From: Riptortus pedestris
Lineage: Eukaryota > Arthropoda > Insecta > Hemiptera > Alydidae
Direction of reading: 5' to 3'
NCBI GenBank assembly: GCA_019009955.1
Contig: JADPXZ010000007.1
Span: forward strand, 1,457,501 to 1,521,500
DNA: 64,000 nucleotides
Under the pieces are notes generated by a model. The model was not told where the DNA came from. It did no database searches and was given only the letters and a program-made list of their open reading frames with translations. Shown here piece after piece: positions 22,414-59,000 of the stretch. The first letter of the stretch is position 1, and each line of letters starts with the position of its first letter. Made by a program: the position numbers and the translations under genes.

Positions 22414-23802
22414 ACTCACTTATATAATGAACCACATTAATCCAAGCTTAAATACCAAATATTGTTTTCAAGAGAGCTTTATTACTACCTGCTCGTCCCT
22501 AGAAATGTTGGTACAGCTTATTATCATGGAGGAGCTAGTGCTAAATCACAAACCGAATTTTGTTTAGTTTTGGTTGTCTTTTGTGCCAAATAAAATTGTT
22601 AACTCCCGCTATAGTTTTTAGCGTATAACTCATTTATATTTCGGTATACGACGAAAGTGAATACAACAAAACTTACTCTAAATAAAAAAATTAACAACTT
22701 TTACCCTGTGCATATTTGCTGAAAAACCGATAGGAAACAAAATATGGTTATATTTAATTTGAGTCGTCCGTTGGTAGCGCCACTCCTACCTCCATCTCCC
22801 TCGGGCTGATTTGTGAATCTAAACCATTATTTATCAATATAATGTTCTTTGTGTATATTTCCAGTCAGCGTACAAAGATACAGAGAAGCCTGCTGAGCCC
22901 CAGCAGATTCACAGAATCAGAATAACTCTAACTTCAAAGAACGTCAAATCATTAGAGAAAGGTATTCTCTATTTCTTTTACTAAGTAGTTATAGTCATTT
23001 CACAATTCCTGTATGTCATGAATTTTAATAACTCGTTTAGTAATATTGTTTTACCGAAATATTTTATTGTTTCAGTGTGTGCCGACCTTATAAACGGAGC
23101 CAAGAAGGAGAACTTGAAAGTAAAAGGGCCTATCAGAATGCCGAATAAAATCTTGAGAATAACCACACGTAAGACTCCCTGCGGTGAAGGTTCTAAAACT
23201 TGGGACCGATTTCAAATGCGGATATACAAACGTGTTATAGATCTGCACTCCCCGTCTGAGGGTAAGTACATATTACTCGCTCCATAAAATCCTTAGTCCC
23301 AGCCGAAAGGGTGCCCAGCTGTAGATAAGCCCTCCCTATTAGCCATACAGTCGGTAGAGCTAGAGTCGTGGCTTCCATTTATCTAGTGAGCGACTCGCTG
23401 CATAAAATCCTTAGTCCCAGCCGAAAGGGTGCCCAGCTGTAGATAAGCCCTCCCTATTAGCCGTACAGTCGGTAGAGCTAGAGTCGTGGCTTCCATTTAT
23501 CTAGTGAGCGACTCGCTGCATAAAATCCTTAGTCCCAGCCGAAAGGGTGCCCAGCTGTAGATAAGCCCTCCCTATTAGCCGTACAGTCGGTAGAGCTAGA
23601 GTCGTGGCTTCCATTTATCTAGTGAGCGACTCGCTGCATAAAATCCTTAGTCCCAGCCGAAAGGGTGCCCAGCTGTAGAGCTTGAGTTTTTGATTTTTCA
23701 ATTTTTATTAACAAAATTAATTTTTATATTTCAGTCGTGAAGCAGATAACTTCCATCTCTCTCGAGCCAGGAGTAGAAGTGGAAGTGACCATCGCTGAAT
23801 AA
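21620..23802 (+). CDS. RpS20: 40S ribosomal protein S20 (uS10)
   Basis: Exons 21620-21622 (the ATG alone), 22865-22961, 23076-23261 and 23735-23802 join to a 117-residue protein; fly and human S20 are about 120. All junctions are GT..AG with matching phase. Diagnostic blocks are [49 protein letters not shown] and the C-terminal [11 protein letters not shown]. It is a component of the small cytosolic ribosomal subunit head and belongs to the S10p/uS10 family. The split of the ATG from the rest of the coding sequence by a 1.2-kb intron is a common ribosomal-protein layout. Intron 1 holds Helitron-like repeats and intron 3 an array of the 118-bp satellite. The gene looks intact and functional. 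Confidence 0.97.
21646..22340 (-). mobile_element. Helitron-like element, degraded copy in RpS20 intron 1
   Basis: Begins actagctaagttatccggga and continues with gaattcatttaaggctgaatggtgatgg, as in the other copies, then internal-repeat phrases, ending at a TA run (22350-22410). The right part (22170-22330) belongs to the second Helitron-like family, with agtcgtccgttggtagcgcc. Confidence 0.6.
22350..22410. repeat. (TA)n microsatellite
   Basis: TA run in RpS20 intron 1 at the end of a Helitron-like copy. Confidence 0.93.
22490..22830. mobile_element. Partial Helitron-like repeats in RpS20 intron 1
   Basis: A fragment of the 298-base internal repeat followed by the gagtcgtccgttggtagcgc end sequence, ending about 35 bases before exon 2. 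Confidence 0.55.
22865..22961 (+). CDS. RpS20: RpS20 exon 2
   Basis: Acceptor atttccag, donor gtattc; 32 codons plus one base, ending in the conserved [10 protein letters not shown]. Confidence 0.96.
23076..23261 (+). CDS. RpS20: RpS20 exon 3
   Basis: Acceptor tgtttcag, donor gtaagt; 61 full codons covering the core of the uS10 fold. Confidence 0.97.
23272..23678 (+). repeat. 118-bp satellite, array 3 in RpS20 intron 3
   Basis: About 3.5 near-perfect copies starting some ten bases after the splice donor and ending agctgtag. Same unit and same orientation relative to the transcript as array 1. Confidence 0.95.
23735..23802 (+). CDS. RpS20: RpS20 exon 4
   Basis: Acceptor atatttcag. It begins [18 protein letters not shown] and ends in TAA at 23800. 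Confidence 0.96.
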
Positions 23803-23854
23803 ATTCTACGCTTCAGTGAAGCCGCAATATTTTTAATGTTCGTACACATAAATT

Positions 23855-23860
23855 AATAAA
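23855..23860 (+). terminator. RpS20 polyadenylation signal
   Basis: AATAAA 53 bases after the stop codon, followed by AT-rich sequence. Confidence 0.75.
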
Positions 23861-23884
23861 CACAGAAAGATATATTGTACATAT

Positions 23885-24470
23885 TTTTATGCCAATAAAA
23901 ACTATTAAAAATCCTCTTGTTCAATATTTTGAAATTAATCCTCGATTTTTTCCACTACACACCACTGGTGAACTTCTTGAGGAAAATCAGCTATGGGGGA
24001 TTTTCGAAAATTCCAAATATCTCCGTTACTATGCGTTCGATCAAAAATTGTACATAACCAATCTTATTGCAAATTAAATTTACTATAAATATTGTTATAT
24101 ACATTTATTCTCTATCTTGAATATTAGCCGAGATATTTGCATTTTTCAGTTTTCATCCTCGAGCAAAGCCCCACTCCTGCTCGTGTCACATAAACAATAC
24201 TCTGTTATATAATAAACCGCATTATTCCAAGCTTAAATACCAAATATTGTTTTTGCAAGACCTTTATTATACGAGATACATGCAAATATGTTCTGTTGAT
24301 GTATTCAGGTATATTTCAGTAATTGTTTTTCTTTCCGGTCCAGAATATTTCTATCTATTCAGCTGTGAGAGGTCGGCCGAGCTGTTTGTTTCCAATTCAG
24401 CCGCTTCCCGTCGGGAGCTTATTAAAATTGCCCGAAATATTTCTCATTAGCATCATGTATTTATTCGCTG
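23885..24470. mobile_element. Dispersed AAATATCTCCGTTA-module repeat
   Basis: A copy of the dispersed repeat with atctccgttactatg, ataaccaatcttattgcaaa, ttgaatattagccgagatat and ttcatcctcgagcaaagccc landmarks, downstream of the RpS20 polyadenylation signal. Confidence 0.6.
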
Positions 24471-24536
24471 TAATATTGCTGCGGTGGTGTTGAGTGTTTA
24501 GCAGGATGCAGATTTATCTATTTTTCAAACATATAT

Positions 24537-24565
<29 letters not shown>

Positions 24566-24569
<4 letters not shown>

Positions 24570-25656
24570 AAATTGTAACCTCTGTCTGTACATTGATTTT
24601 TTTCGCGAAATTTCACGATAACTTTTCGTTTCACGTGTCCTAGAACCCATAACTGCAATTTGTTTCTTTGGTGTCTGTTTGTTTGTTTATTTGTTTGTTT
24701 GTTACCTTTTCACGCATAAACGGCTGAACCGAATTTTATGAAACTTGGTATGTATATTACTACTAACCCATCTTAGACTTTAGGCTATATTAAAATTCTC
24801 TGAGATGAACAGGAGTGGGGGTTAATAAATAAGGGAGGCCTGAAATTAAAAATAGCGATATTTCGTTTCCTACTGGTTTTTCATCAAATATGAACATAAC
24901 AAAAGTTGTTTATTTTGCTATTTAGAGTAACTTTTGTTATATACACTTTTTTCATATACCGATTTATAAACGAGATATACGCTAAAACCTACAGCGGAAG
25001 TGAACAATTTTATTTGGGACAAAACACCCAACCGAAATAAATAAAACTCGGTATGTGTATTAGCACTAACGCTTTCATTATAACAAGCCATACCAACATT
25101 TCTAGGAACGGGCAGGAGGGGGGGTTGTAAGGGAGGGCTGAAATTAAAATTTGTGGTATTTTGTTTCCTATTGGTTTTTCCGCAAATATAAACAGAACAA
25201 AAGTTGTTTATTTTGTTATTTGGAGTAACTTTTGTTATATACACTTTTGTCGTATACCTAAGTATAAATGAGTTATACGTTAAAACTTTAGCGGGCACTA
25301 ACGGCTGAACCGAACTTAACAAAACTCGGTATGTCAATTAGCATTAATTCTTCCATGATTATAAGTTATATTAAAATTTTTAGGTTCGAACGGGAGGGGG
25401 GTTATAAGGGAGGCCTGAAATAAAAATTCACCATATTTACATGTATAAGAGACGGGCATTATAAAAATATCGAAGACTGTGAAGTCTTATCGAACAAATA
25501 ATTCTATTATTAGCAAATCCATGGCAACGACGGGTATCAATCCTAAACACTGGGACGGGTAAATGTCAAAATATTGTGCAATGTAAAGCCTGCTAAAAAA
25601 TACCATCACCATTCAGCCTCAAATGAATTCCCGGGCGAAGCTGGCTATCTCAGCTA

Positions 25657-25660
<4 letters not shown>
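24566..25660 (+). mobile_element. Helitron/HINE-like element, copy 2
   Basis: Opens after a TA run with aaaattgtaacctctgtctg and ends with a cccgggcgaagc hairpin half, tatctcag, ctag and t. It contains internal-repeat copies. A TA run (25658-25719) follows directly. Confidence 0.68.

Positions 25661-25719
<59 letters not shown>
25658..25719. repeat. (TA)n microsatellite
   Basis: TA run at the ctag end of the Helitron-like copy. Confidence 0.93.
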
Positions 25720-25729
<10 letters not shown>

Positions 25730-26162
25730 TCTGCAAAAAAACATGGAATCAAGGTTAAAAGTTAATCAAAGACAAGATATTCTTTTTAAAACAAACCATT
25801 TATTAAAACGAAATATAAATACAAAATAATATAATTGTCATTATTTCTTTAAAAAATAAATAAACAGGAAATACTTCATAATTATTAATAATAATAATTT
25901 GTTTAATTAATAATTTAAACAAATAAAGACATGAACGATTGATTTTCCGTATTTATGGGTAACGAGGTAAACATATCCCATTAAACGAAAGTATATAAAT
26001 GCGAAATGATATTATAGTCATTATCTCGTTAAAAAATAAATAAAAAAGAACAGGGAATAGTTTATAATTATTATTTGATTAAACAAATACAGAAATGAAC
26101 GATAGATTCCGTACTTAAATGTAACGAGGTAAAAACGATTGCAATTAAAACGAAGATAGCTG

Positions 26163-50078
<23,916 letters not shown>

Positions 50079-50345
50079 TTTTTTGTTTAAAAAAATAACA
50101 CTTTCCAAACACAGCTTTAACTTTTGATAACGATATCACTTCGAGTTATTGTTAAAAACGATAAATAAAAATGGAATCAATTAAATAAAAGAATATAATA
50201 TAGTTCATGTTGCTGCATTTAATAAATAGACATTACACACAAACACATACTTGTTCACTCTCTCAAATCAGAACAGAGAATAACAATAACCTGACGTGAC
50301 TAGTTCACAAAATGGCCGATTTTTTCCCGGACAAACTAAAATATC
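50079..50345 (-). promoter_or_regulatory. Promoter region of the unassigned gene
   Basis: Unique sequence upstream of the start codon with a CRE-like TGACGTGA at 50292-50299. The start site is not resolvable. Confidence 0.4.
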
Positions 50346-50564
50346 AAAATACATTTCGATACAAAATCATATTTCTGAACACGTAATAAAATAATTGAAT
50401 ATATTTGATACATAGAAAAATTATTCTTTTAATTTTTCACGCCGTAAATATTATTGTGCGCTAAAACTATATGTAAATAGCGGGCCCCCCCGACTCTGGG
50501 AAAATTTACCCGGGCGAACCGAAGATACCCGAACATTTCCGAAGTCTGGCGACGTTTTTAGCGG

Positions 50565-51000
50565 ATTTCCCTTAAGTGATAAATAGCTCTAGCGTTCGCA
50601 ATTTTGATTTGATCGTTACCAAACTCGGTATTTGGTAGTTTTATGCAAAATGTAAGGTGGAGTTCGTTAATGGCTGAAATCGGACGAGTGGGAAGGGGGG
50701 TTTAGAGGTAGGGGAATTTCGAAAATTCCCATTATTTCTGTTATTATGCTTGGGATCGAAAAATTGTACATAACCAATCTTATTGAAAATTAAATTTCCT
50801 ATAAATATTGATATATGAGTTAATTTTCTATCTTGAATATTAACCGAGATATTTGCATTTTTCAGTTTTCATCCTCGAGCAAAGCCCCACTCCTGCTCGT
50901 GTCACATAAACAATACTCTGTTATATAATAAACCGCATTATTCCAAGCTTAAATACCAAATATTGTTTTCAAGAAACTTTTATTATACGAGATACATACT
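50565..51000. mobile_element. Palindrome-ended element, fragment
   Basis: Starts tttttagcggatttccctta like copies at 28090 and 29802 and carries the module; the right end is missing. Confidence 0.5.
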
Positions 51001-51058
51001 TTATTTAATATGGGAGTCAAACATCGAGATAAAATGATGTAATAATTATATCAATATG

Positions 51059-51086
<28 letters not shown>

Positions 51087-51090
<4 letters not shown>

Positions 51091-52362
51091 GCTGAGATAG
51101 CCGGCTTCGCCGGGGAATTCATTTGAGGCTGAATGGTGATGGTATTTTTTTGGCAAGGCTTTACTTTGCACAATATTTTGACGTTTACCCGTCCCAGTGT
51201 TTAGGGTATATTTCCCGTCTCCTGTGCATTATGCATAGATTTCAGCTATTAAGGAGATATTATTTGAATTAATTTTTCCAGCTGAGGTACCTGATAGTTC
51301 AAATTGGAGTGAATTGTTGAGAATATCAATATTTCTACGCAAATTACTTGCTCCATGCATTGTTCCTGAGGAAATGTATAGAACAAAAGTTAATCTAAAT
51401 AACAAAGTAAACAACTTTTGTTATGTGCATCAAGGTACATTAAACAATGGAAATGCTCTTATAGTTTATATTTCTATTGGAAATAAATAACAAAGTTATT
51501 TTTTAGGAAAAATAAATAAATGAGGAAGGGGCACCGAAGATTTATCATACTTTGAACTATCATATAAAACTAATACATGACATCATTTGTCATAATATTC
51601 ATTTATTAAAACCCCTTAAATAAGTACTAATATAGTTATTGACTCCCGTTTAGCGTATATCCCATGTTTACTTAATTTTGCAACAACAGTGAATGCACAC
51701 ATAAGTTACTCTAAATAACAAAGTAAACAACTTTTGTTATGTGCACGTTTGGCGAAAAACAAATAGAAATTATAAAAAAGCGAGTTTTTCATTTCAGCCT
51801 CTCTTATAATCCCCAGTCCCCTTTGAACCTAAAAATTTTAATATAGCCTATAATCATGGAAGAACTAATGCTGATACACATACCGAGTTTTATTTATTTC
51901 GGTTCAATCGTTAGCGCCCAATAAAATAGTTGACTCCCGCTTTAGTTTATAGTGTATATCTCGTTTATACTTTATTAAAAGACAAAAATGAATATCACAA
52001 AAGTTATTCTAAATAACAAAATAAACAACTTTTGTTATGCTCATATTCGCCGAAAAGCGAATAGAAAACGAAATACCGCTATTTTTAAATTCAGGCCTCC
52101 CTTACAACCCCCACTCCTGCCCGTCCCTAGAAATGTTGGTAAGGCTTGTTATAATTTAAGCGTTAGTGCTAATACATATACCGAGTTTTATTTATTTCGG
52201 TTGGGTCTTTTGTCCCAAATAAAATTGTTCACTTCCGCTATAGGTTTTAGCGTATATCTCGTTTATAATTCGGTATACAAAAAAAGTGTATATAACAAAA
52301 GTTACTCTAAATAAGTTATTGTGAAATTTCGAGAAAAAAATCAATGTACAGACAGAGATTAC

Positions 52363-52392
<30 letters not shown>
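51087..52392 (-). mobile_element. Helitron/HINE-like element, copy 7
   Basis: Ctagctgagatagccggctt at the left, internal repeats, and agattacaattatatatata at the right. A non-family insertion lies around 51440-51620. Confidence 0.62.
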
Positions 52393-52396
<4 letters not shown>

Positions 52397-52439
52397 CTTA
52401 TATTGGGAAGGTTAGTAATGTCCTTTATATATATATATA

Positions 52440-53008
52440 AATAGAAGCAGACCCGACAGCCATCCTGCATGATATTTCAAGTTATTAGGATATTAAATTT
52501 AATAATATTATGTTTAAATCAAAAGCTACTTTTAATAACACAAAAAACAACTTTTGTTCTGTGCACGTTTGCCTAAAAACAAATAGAAAATGAAATATCG
52601 TGACTCTTTTATTCAGGCCTCCGTTATAACCGCCACTCCCGTTCGAACCTAAAAAATTTAATATAGCTTATAATCGTGGAAGAATTAATGCTAATTCACA
52701 TATAGAGTTTTGTTAAGTTCGGTTCAATCGTTAGTGCCCGATAAAATTGTCGGCTCCCGCTTTAAATTTATAGTGTTTATCTCATTTATACTTTGTTATA
52801 TGAGAAATGTGAATACAACAAAAGTTAATCTAAATAACAAAATAAACAACTTTAGTCATGTGCATATTTGCCGAAAAACTGATTGGAAACGAAATATGGC
52901 TCTATTTAATTTGAGTCGTCCGTTGGTAGCGCCACTCCTACCTCCATCTGCCTTGGGCTGATTTGTGAATCTAAACCATCCACGGCGTCACCCAAACCCA
53001 CACAAGTA

Positions 53009-53012
<4 letters not shown>
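52440..53012 (-). mobile_element. Second Helitron-like family, copy B
   Basis: Left end gcagacccgacagccatcct, interior shared with copy A, right end ccacggcgtcacccaaaccc before a TA run (53012-53060). Confidence 0.55.
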
Positions 53013-53060
<48 letters not shown>

Positions 53061-53062
<2 letters not shown>

Positions 53063-54001
53063 CCTTAAGGGAAATACTCGGGGAATAATATAATAATACC
53101 AAATTTCTTTAAAATATTGTATTTGTCTGAATACATAAACATACACATTTCCTTAATAACTAGATATATAATATCCTACGTTTAAAATGTACAACAGAAT
53201 AAAGGAAAAAAAAATAATAAATTCAAAGAAAACTTAAATACATAAAATATAAATCAAAATATTGAAATACAAAACAAAAAAATTATTTATTTCGGATGAA
53301 GTAATTGTTGTTAATTTTAATATTATTTATATTCGTTAAGACTTTCACAATATTATTATTACTATAAAACAAAGAGTTTTAAATAGCTCAGTCTCTCTTT
53401 GTCTATATATGAAGGAGCAAAAATCTGTTCTGGGTTTTCAAAATTGTTTTGACTAGTAAACTGTTTTTTTTTTTGTATTTTTTTCAAAAATCTGATGACG
53501 GTTAAAATTAAATATCTCTCGAAATAAACTGCCGAAAAAAAAATATGAGGCTGATCAACAATAAAGGGCTCGTGAAAAGTCGTCCCCAGAAGTGATTTTA
53601 ATTGTGTGATACTGTTAGCTATGAGGCTCGGAAAATAAATTTCGGCCGAAAAACACAAATAATTTCTTTAACTATAATCATAATCGTAAAACAATAATAA
53701 AAATAATAGCAATAATATATAAATCATGTACAAAAATAACACGTTATAATAATAGAACAATAGCCTATACAATTATTTGGGATAAATCGTCCGCAGACTC
53801 TCAATTTTATTTATTAACGTCAAAGCCAGGTCAAAAAAAAAATTCGTTTACGACAATATACGAAAATAATGGATGAATTTATTCTTTTTTGGGGGGGGAG
53901 AACAGGAGAAAGGGGGGGATTAAACAAATTTTCAAGGGAAAAAAAGAAGAATTTAATCCACTATTTCCAAACCATTATTAAAAATTTTAACCAAAATTTT
54001 G

Positions 54002-54065
<64 letters not shown>

Positions 54066-55800
54066 GAAGCAGTCATAACCGAACAGAAATGTTATAACGT
54101 GTCTTGGAATTCGGTAAATAGCACGAAAACCCCGCCGATTAATTGAAGAAATTGGACGAAATGCGCGAAATAAAATTTTTTTTATAAACAAATAGAAATC
54201 GACGTGCAATTATCAAAAGAAATGTTGTTGTTGCGCTCTTTTATTAATAAAAGACAAACAACTTTTGAGAGCGAGAGAGAGAGAGAGAGAGGGGGGTAGA
54301 GGAGGTGTGTGGGCGTGTCCAGAGTATGTTTAGCCACGCCCACTTTTTTCAGAATTGTCCGAAAACGCGTTGGGGAAAAACTGTAAATTTTAAGAAGAAA
54401 TATTTTACATTAAATTAAATCGAGAAGTATTGCTAGAAAAAGAATTAGTGTTATTTTTTTTCGAGGGCATAGACTCTCGAAAACGAAGGAATACGATACG
54501 AGCGTAAAGTTCTCCTTCTGCGTTGTAAAAAATTTTAAAAAGCCTTCCCTCAGTTGAATCTACATTCAGAAAGTCGATAACGGGAACGTTGAACAATATT
54601 ATATTATAAACGACAAACTCAGTTTTGAATTCTAGTATCCATATAAAAAAATTAAAAGAGTTCTGAAATTTTCAGAAATTTCGTCGAGTTGTTCGTAGAA
54701 ATAAAACAAGTTAAATAAATTCAGGATAAAAAAAAAAAGAAATTTTCTACGAATATAAAATTTTGAATGATGAAAACCTAACCTAAATATTAAAATAGAG
54801 AAAAACAACAGTCGTATAGCCGAAATATGGCTTCCCATCGCCTTCTGAATCAAGACGAACGTTTAAAAAGCCATCCCTTTGTGAACTTAAATGACAAATT
54901 TTGCTTTCGAAATCCTGTTTCTTAAATAAAAAAATTAATGAGTTCTCAAAATTTATATATATATAATTTAGGTTCGGATAAATAAAACCAGATAGAAAAA
55001 ATCCCCGGTGTAAATTCGGGAGGAAATAAGTAATTTTCTCGGACTAAAATTTTCCGAATAACGAAAAGAAACTAACCTAAACATTACGTAATACATCTGC
55101 TCTTCCCAGAGTAATTTCGGATATCGGAAGAAAACCAGAAATTTTGAAGTCCCCAAATATAAACGGAAAATTGAAGAATTACTCGAAAATGATCCAGTTT
55201 TATACAATTCCTCGTTGCATTAGTTTAAGTAATATGTAGATATTTCGTTTTAATTACCTAAACGAAATATGTGTTTCATCGTATAAACGGAGAATTCCAG
55301 AACTCGAAAATTGTCCAGTTATATACAATTCCTCGTCGTATTCGTTTCGAAATACATATTTCGTTTAAGTAATTAAAACGAAATATCTTAAACGGAGAAT
55401 TCCAGAAGTACTTGATAATAATCCTGTTTATATTAAATTCCTTATTGTATTCGTTTCAAAATTCAATATTTCGTTTAAGTAATTAAAACGAAATATGGGT
55501 TTCATCATATAAACGGAGAATTCCAGAACTCGAAAATTGTCCAGTTATATACAATTCCTCGTTGTGTTCGTTTTGAAACGAAATAGGTACAGAGTTGTTT
55601 GCCAATTATTATATCGAGCGATTTAAAAAAAAATGGAAACAATTGAGTTTCTTATTAAATATACATATATATTTTTATTTTACATAAACATTTCTGTCGA
55701 TTTTTTTTTTCTTGTCGTTTTTAATTACACTTTCTCTCATTGTTTTAATTAATTGTTGTTTTGGTAATTATTTATAAGGGTTTCTTTTATATATATAAAC
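53061..55800. other. AT-rich unique sequence downstream of lolal
   Basis: No gene recognised. It contains a TA run (54004-54061), a short GA run near 54270 and, at about 55150-55580, four copies of a roughly 115-base repeat with taaacggagaattccagaac. Part is likely the lolal 3' UTR; a TTTATT at 55674-55679 (AATAAA on the minus strand) is a candidate signal. Confidence 0.5.
54004..54061. repeat. (TA)n microsatellite
   Basis: Uninterrupted TA run in the lolal 3' flank. Confidence 0.94.
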
Positions 55801-55816
55801 ACGAGGGGTTTGTTTC

Positions 55817-56005
55817 TCACATGTCCCTCTTAATCGGTGCTTCTGCGAGGCCTTTCACTTTGAGGCGATCGGCAGTTTTGAGAAACGTCGACAGCTGATC
55901 TTGGCTTACGTTGACTTCGCCGGCGTACATGAATTCGAGAATCGCCTGAAGGTGATCGAACGGGACGTCTTTCAGAATGATGATGGGGTGTTTAGATGGA
56001 TTCTC
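55817..56005 (-). CDS. lolal: lolal coding exon 2
   Basis: Acceptor tgtttcag; ENPSKHPIIILKDV to RDM and TGA. Confidence 0.95.
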   Translation of the reverse strand, partial: ENPSKHPIIILKDVPFDHLQAILEFMYAGEVNVSQDQLSTFLKTADRLKVKGLAEAPIKRDM

Positions 56006-59000
56006 CTGAAACAAATAAGTAAATAACAACGTTAGTTCGTAATATATACTCTATTCTATAAAATAGATACGATAGACAGATGGGGAAGGTTGATACAAAG
56101 GATAAATAGATGGGAAATTGGAATGATAGATAGATAAATGAGATTGATAGATAGACAGGATAGGAAGATAGAATTGTTAATATAGATAAGTGGGATAGCT
56201 AGATAAATAAAATAAATACAATAGACAGATATGGAAGGTCGATAGAAAGGATAAATAGGATAGATAGATAGAAATAATAGGAAGATAGAATTGTTACTAT
56301 AGATAGAAGGGGAAGGTTGATAGAAAGGATAAATAGATAGATAAATAGGAATGATAGATAGATAGAAAGGATGGGAAGATAGAATTGTTACTATAGATAG
56401 ATGGATAGAAAGGATGGGAAGATAGAATTGTTACTATAGATACATGGGATAGATGGATAAAAAGAATGGGAAGATAGAATTGTTACTATAGATAAATGGG
56501 ATAGATGGATAGAAAGGATGGGAAGATAGAATTGTTACTATAGATAAATGGGATAGACAGATAGAAAGGATAGGAAGATAGAATTGTTGCTATAGATAAT
56601 AGATAGATAAAAATGAAAGGAAGATAGAATTGTTACTATAGATAGATAAATGGGATACATAGATAGAAAGGAAAGGAAGATAGAATTGTTACTATAGATA
56701 GAAGGGGAAGGATTGATTGAAAGAATAAATAGATAGATAGAAAGGATGGGAAGATAGAATTGTTACTAAAGATAATGGGGATAGCTAGATAAATAAAATA
56801 GATACAACAGACAGATAGGGCCGGTTGATAGATAGATAAATGGGATAGATAGATAGAAAGGATAGAAAGATAGAATTGTTACTAAAGATAAAATTTATCT
56901 ATCCCATTTAATGGGATAGCTAGATAAATAAAATAGATACAATAGACTGATGGGGACGGTTGATAGAAAGGATAAATAGAAAGATAAATAGGATAAATAG
57001 ATAGAAAGAATAGGAAGATAGAATTGTTACTATAGATAAGTAGGAATAATAGATAGATAGAAAGAATAGGAAGATAGAATTGTTACTATAGATAGATGGG
57101 ATAGCTAGATAAATAAAATAGATACAATAGACAGATAGGGCTAGTTGATAGAGAGGATAAATAGATAGATATGATAGATAGAAAGGATAGGGAGATAGAA
57201 TAGTTACTATAGATAGATGGGACAGCTAGATAAAATAAAATAGATACAATATACAGATGGGGAAGGTTGATAGAGAGGATAAATAGATAGATAGAAAGGA
57301 TAGGGATAGAGTTGTTACTATAGATAGATGGGATAGCTAGATAAATAAAATAGATACGATAGACAGATAGGGCAGATTGATAGAGGATAAATAGATAGAT
57401 AGAAATGAAAGGAAGATAGAATTGTTACTATAGATAGATGGGATAGCTAGATAAATAAAATAGATACAATAGGCAGATAGGGCAGTTTGATATGAAAGGA
57501 TTAATAGATAGATAGAAAAGGATAGGAAGATAGAATTGTTTCTATAGATAAATAAAATTGAACGAAGACAGTAGGAGTTGATAGAGAGGAATGATAGATA
57601 GATAGAAAGGATGGGAAGATAGAATTGTTACTATAGATAGATGGGATAGCTAGATAAATAAAATAGATATGATAGACAGATGGGATAGATTGATAGAAAG
57701 GATAAATAGGAATGATAGATAGATAGAAAGGAAAGGAAGATAGAATTGTTACTATAGATAGATGGGATAGCTAGATAAATAAAATAGATACAATAGACAG
57801 ATATGGTGGGTTGATGGAGAGAATAAATAGATAGATAGAAAGGATCGGATAGAATTGTTACTATAGATAGATGGGATAGCTAGATAAATTTAATAGATAT
57901 GATAGACAGATGGGGTATGTTGATAGAAAAGATAAATAAATAGAAGAAAGGATGGGATAGAATTGTGACTATAGATAGATGGGATAGCTAGATAAACAAA
58001 ATAGATACTATAGACAGATAGGGAGGTATGATAGAAAGGGATTGATAGATAGATCAGAAAGTGGGATAGAATTGTTACTATAGAAAAATATATTATGGGA
58101 TAGCTAGATAAATCTAATAGAAACGATAGACAGATAGGGAAGGTTGATAGAGAGGAATAAAATAGATAGATAGAAATAGGATAGGGATAGAATTGTTACT
58201 TATAATGAAGAATGGAGATAAGCTAGATAATATAATAAATATAGATACATAGACAGATAGGTAGGTTGATAGAAAGGATTAATAGATAGATAGAAAGGAT
58301 GGGAAGATAGAATTGTTACTATAGATAGATGAGATAGCTAGATAAATAAAATAGATACAATAGACAGATATGGTGGGTTGATGGAGAGAATAAATAGATA
58401 GATAGAAAGGATCGGAGAGAATTGTTACTATAGACAGATGGGATAGCTAGATAAATAAAAATAGATACACAGACAGATAGGGAGGTTATAGATAAAGGAT
58501 GATAGATAGTAAGAAAATAGGAAGATAGAATTGTTACTATAGATATATGGGATAGCTAGATAAATAAAATAGATACGATAGACAGATAAGGAAGGTTGAT
58601 AGAAAGGATAAATAGATAGATAAATGGGATTGATAGATAGAAAGAATAGTAAGATAGAATTGTTAACATAGATAAATGGGATAGCTAGATAAATAAAATA
58701 GATACAATAGACAGACATGGAAGGTTGACAGAAAGGATAAATAGATAGATAGAAAGGAAAGGAAGATAGAATTGTTACTATAGATAGATAGGATAGCTAG
58801 ATAAATAAAATAGATATGATAGACAGATGGGGTAGGTTGATAGAAAGGATAAATAGATAGATAAATGGGATAGCTAGATAAATAAAATAGATATGATAGA
58901 CAGATGTGGTAGGTTGATGGAAAGGATAAATAGATAGATAGAAAGCGATGGGAAGATAGAATTGTTACTACAGATAAATGGGATAGCTGGATAAATAAAA

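Noticed and set aside
22962..23075. A snoRNA hosted in RpS20 intron 2
   Set aside because: No convincing C (RUGAUGA) and D (CUGA) boxes or H/ACA layout in the 114-base intron.
55817..55830. A gtgaga donor-like site at the end of lolal exon 2 suggesting a longer BTB zinc-finger protein
   Set aside because: The stop here gives 124 residues, matching BTB-only Lolal, and no in-frame downstream exon was found.
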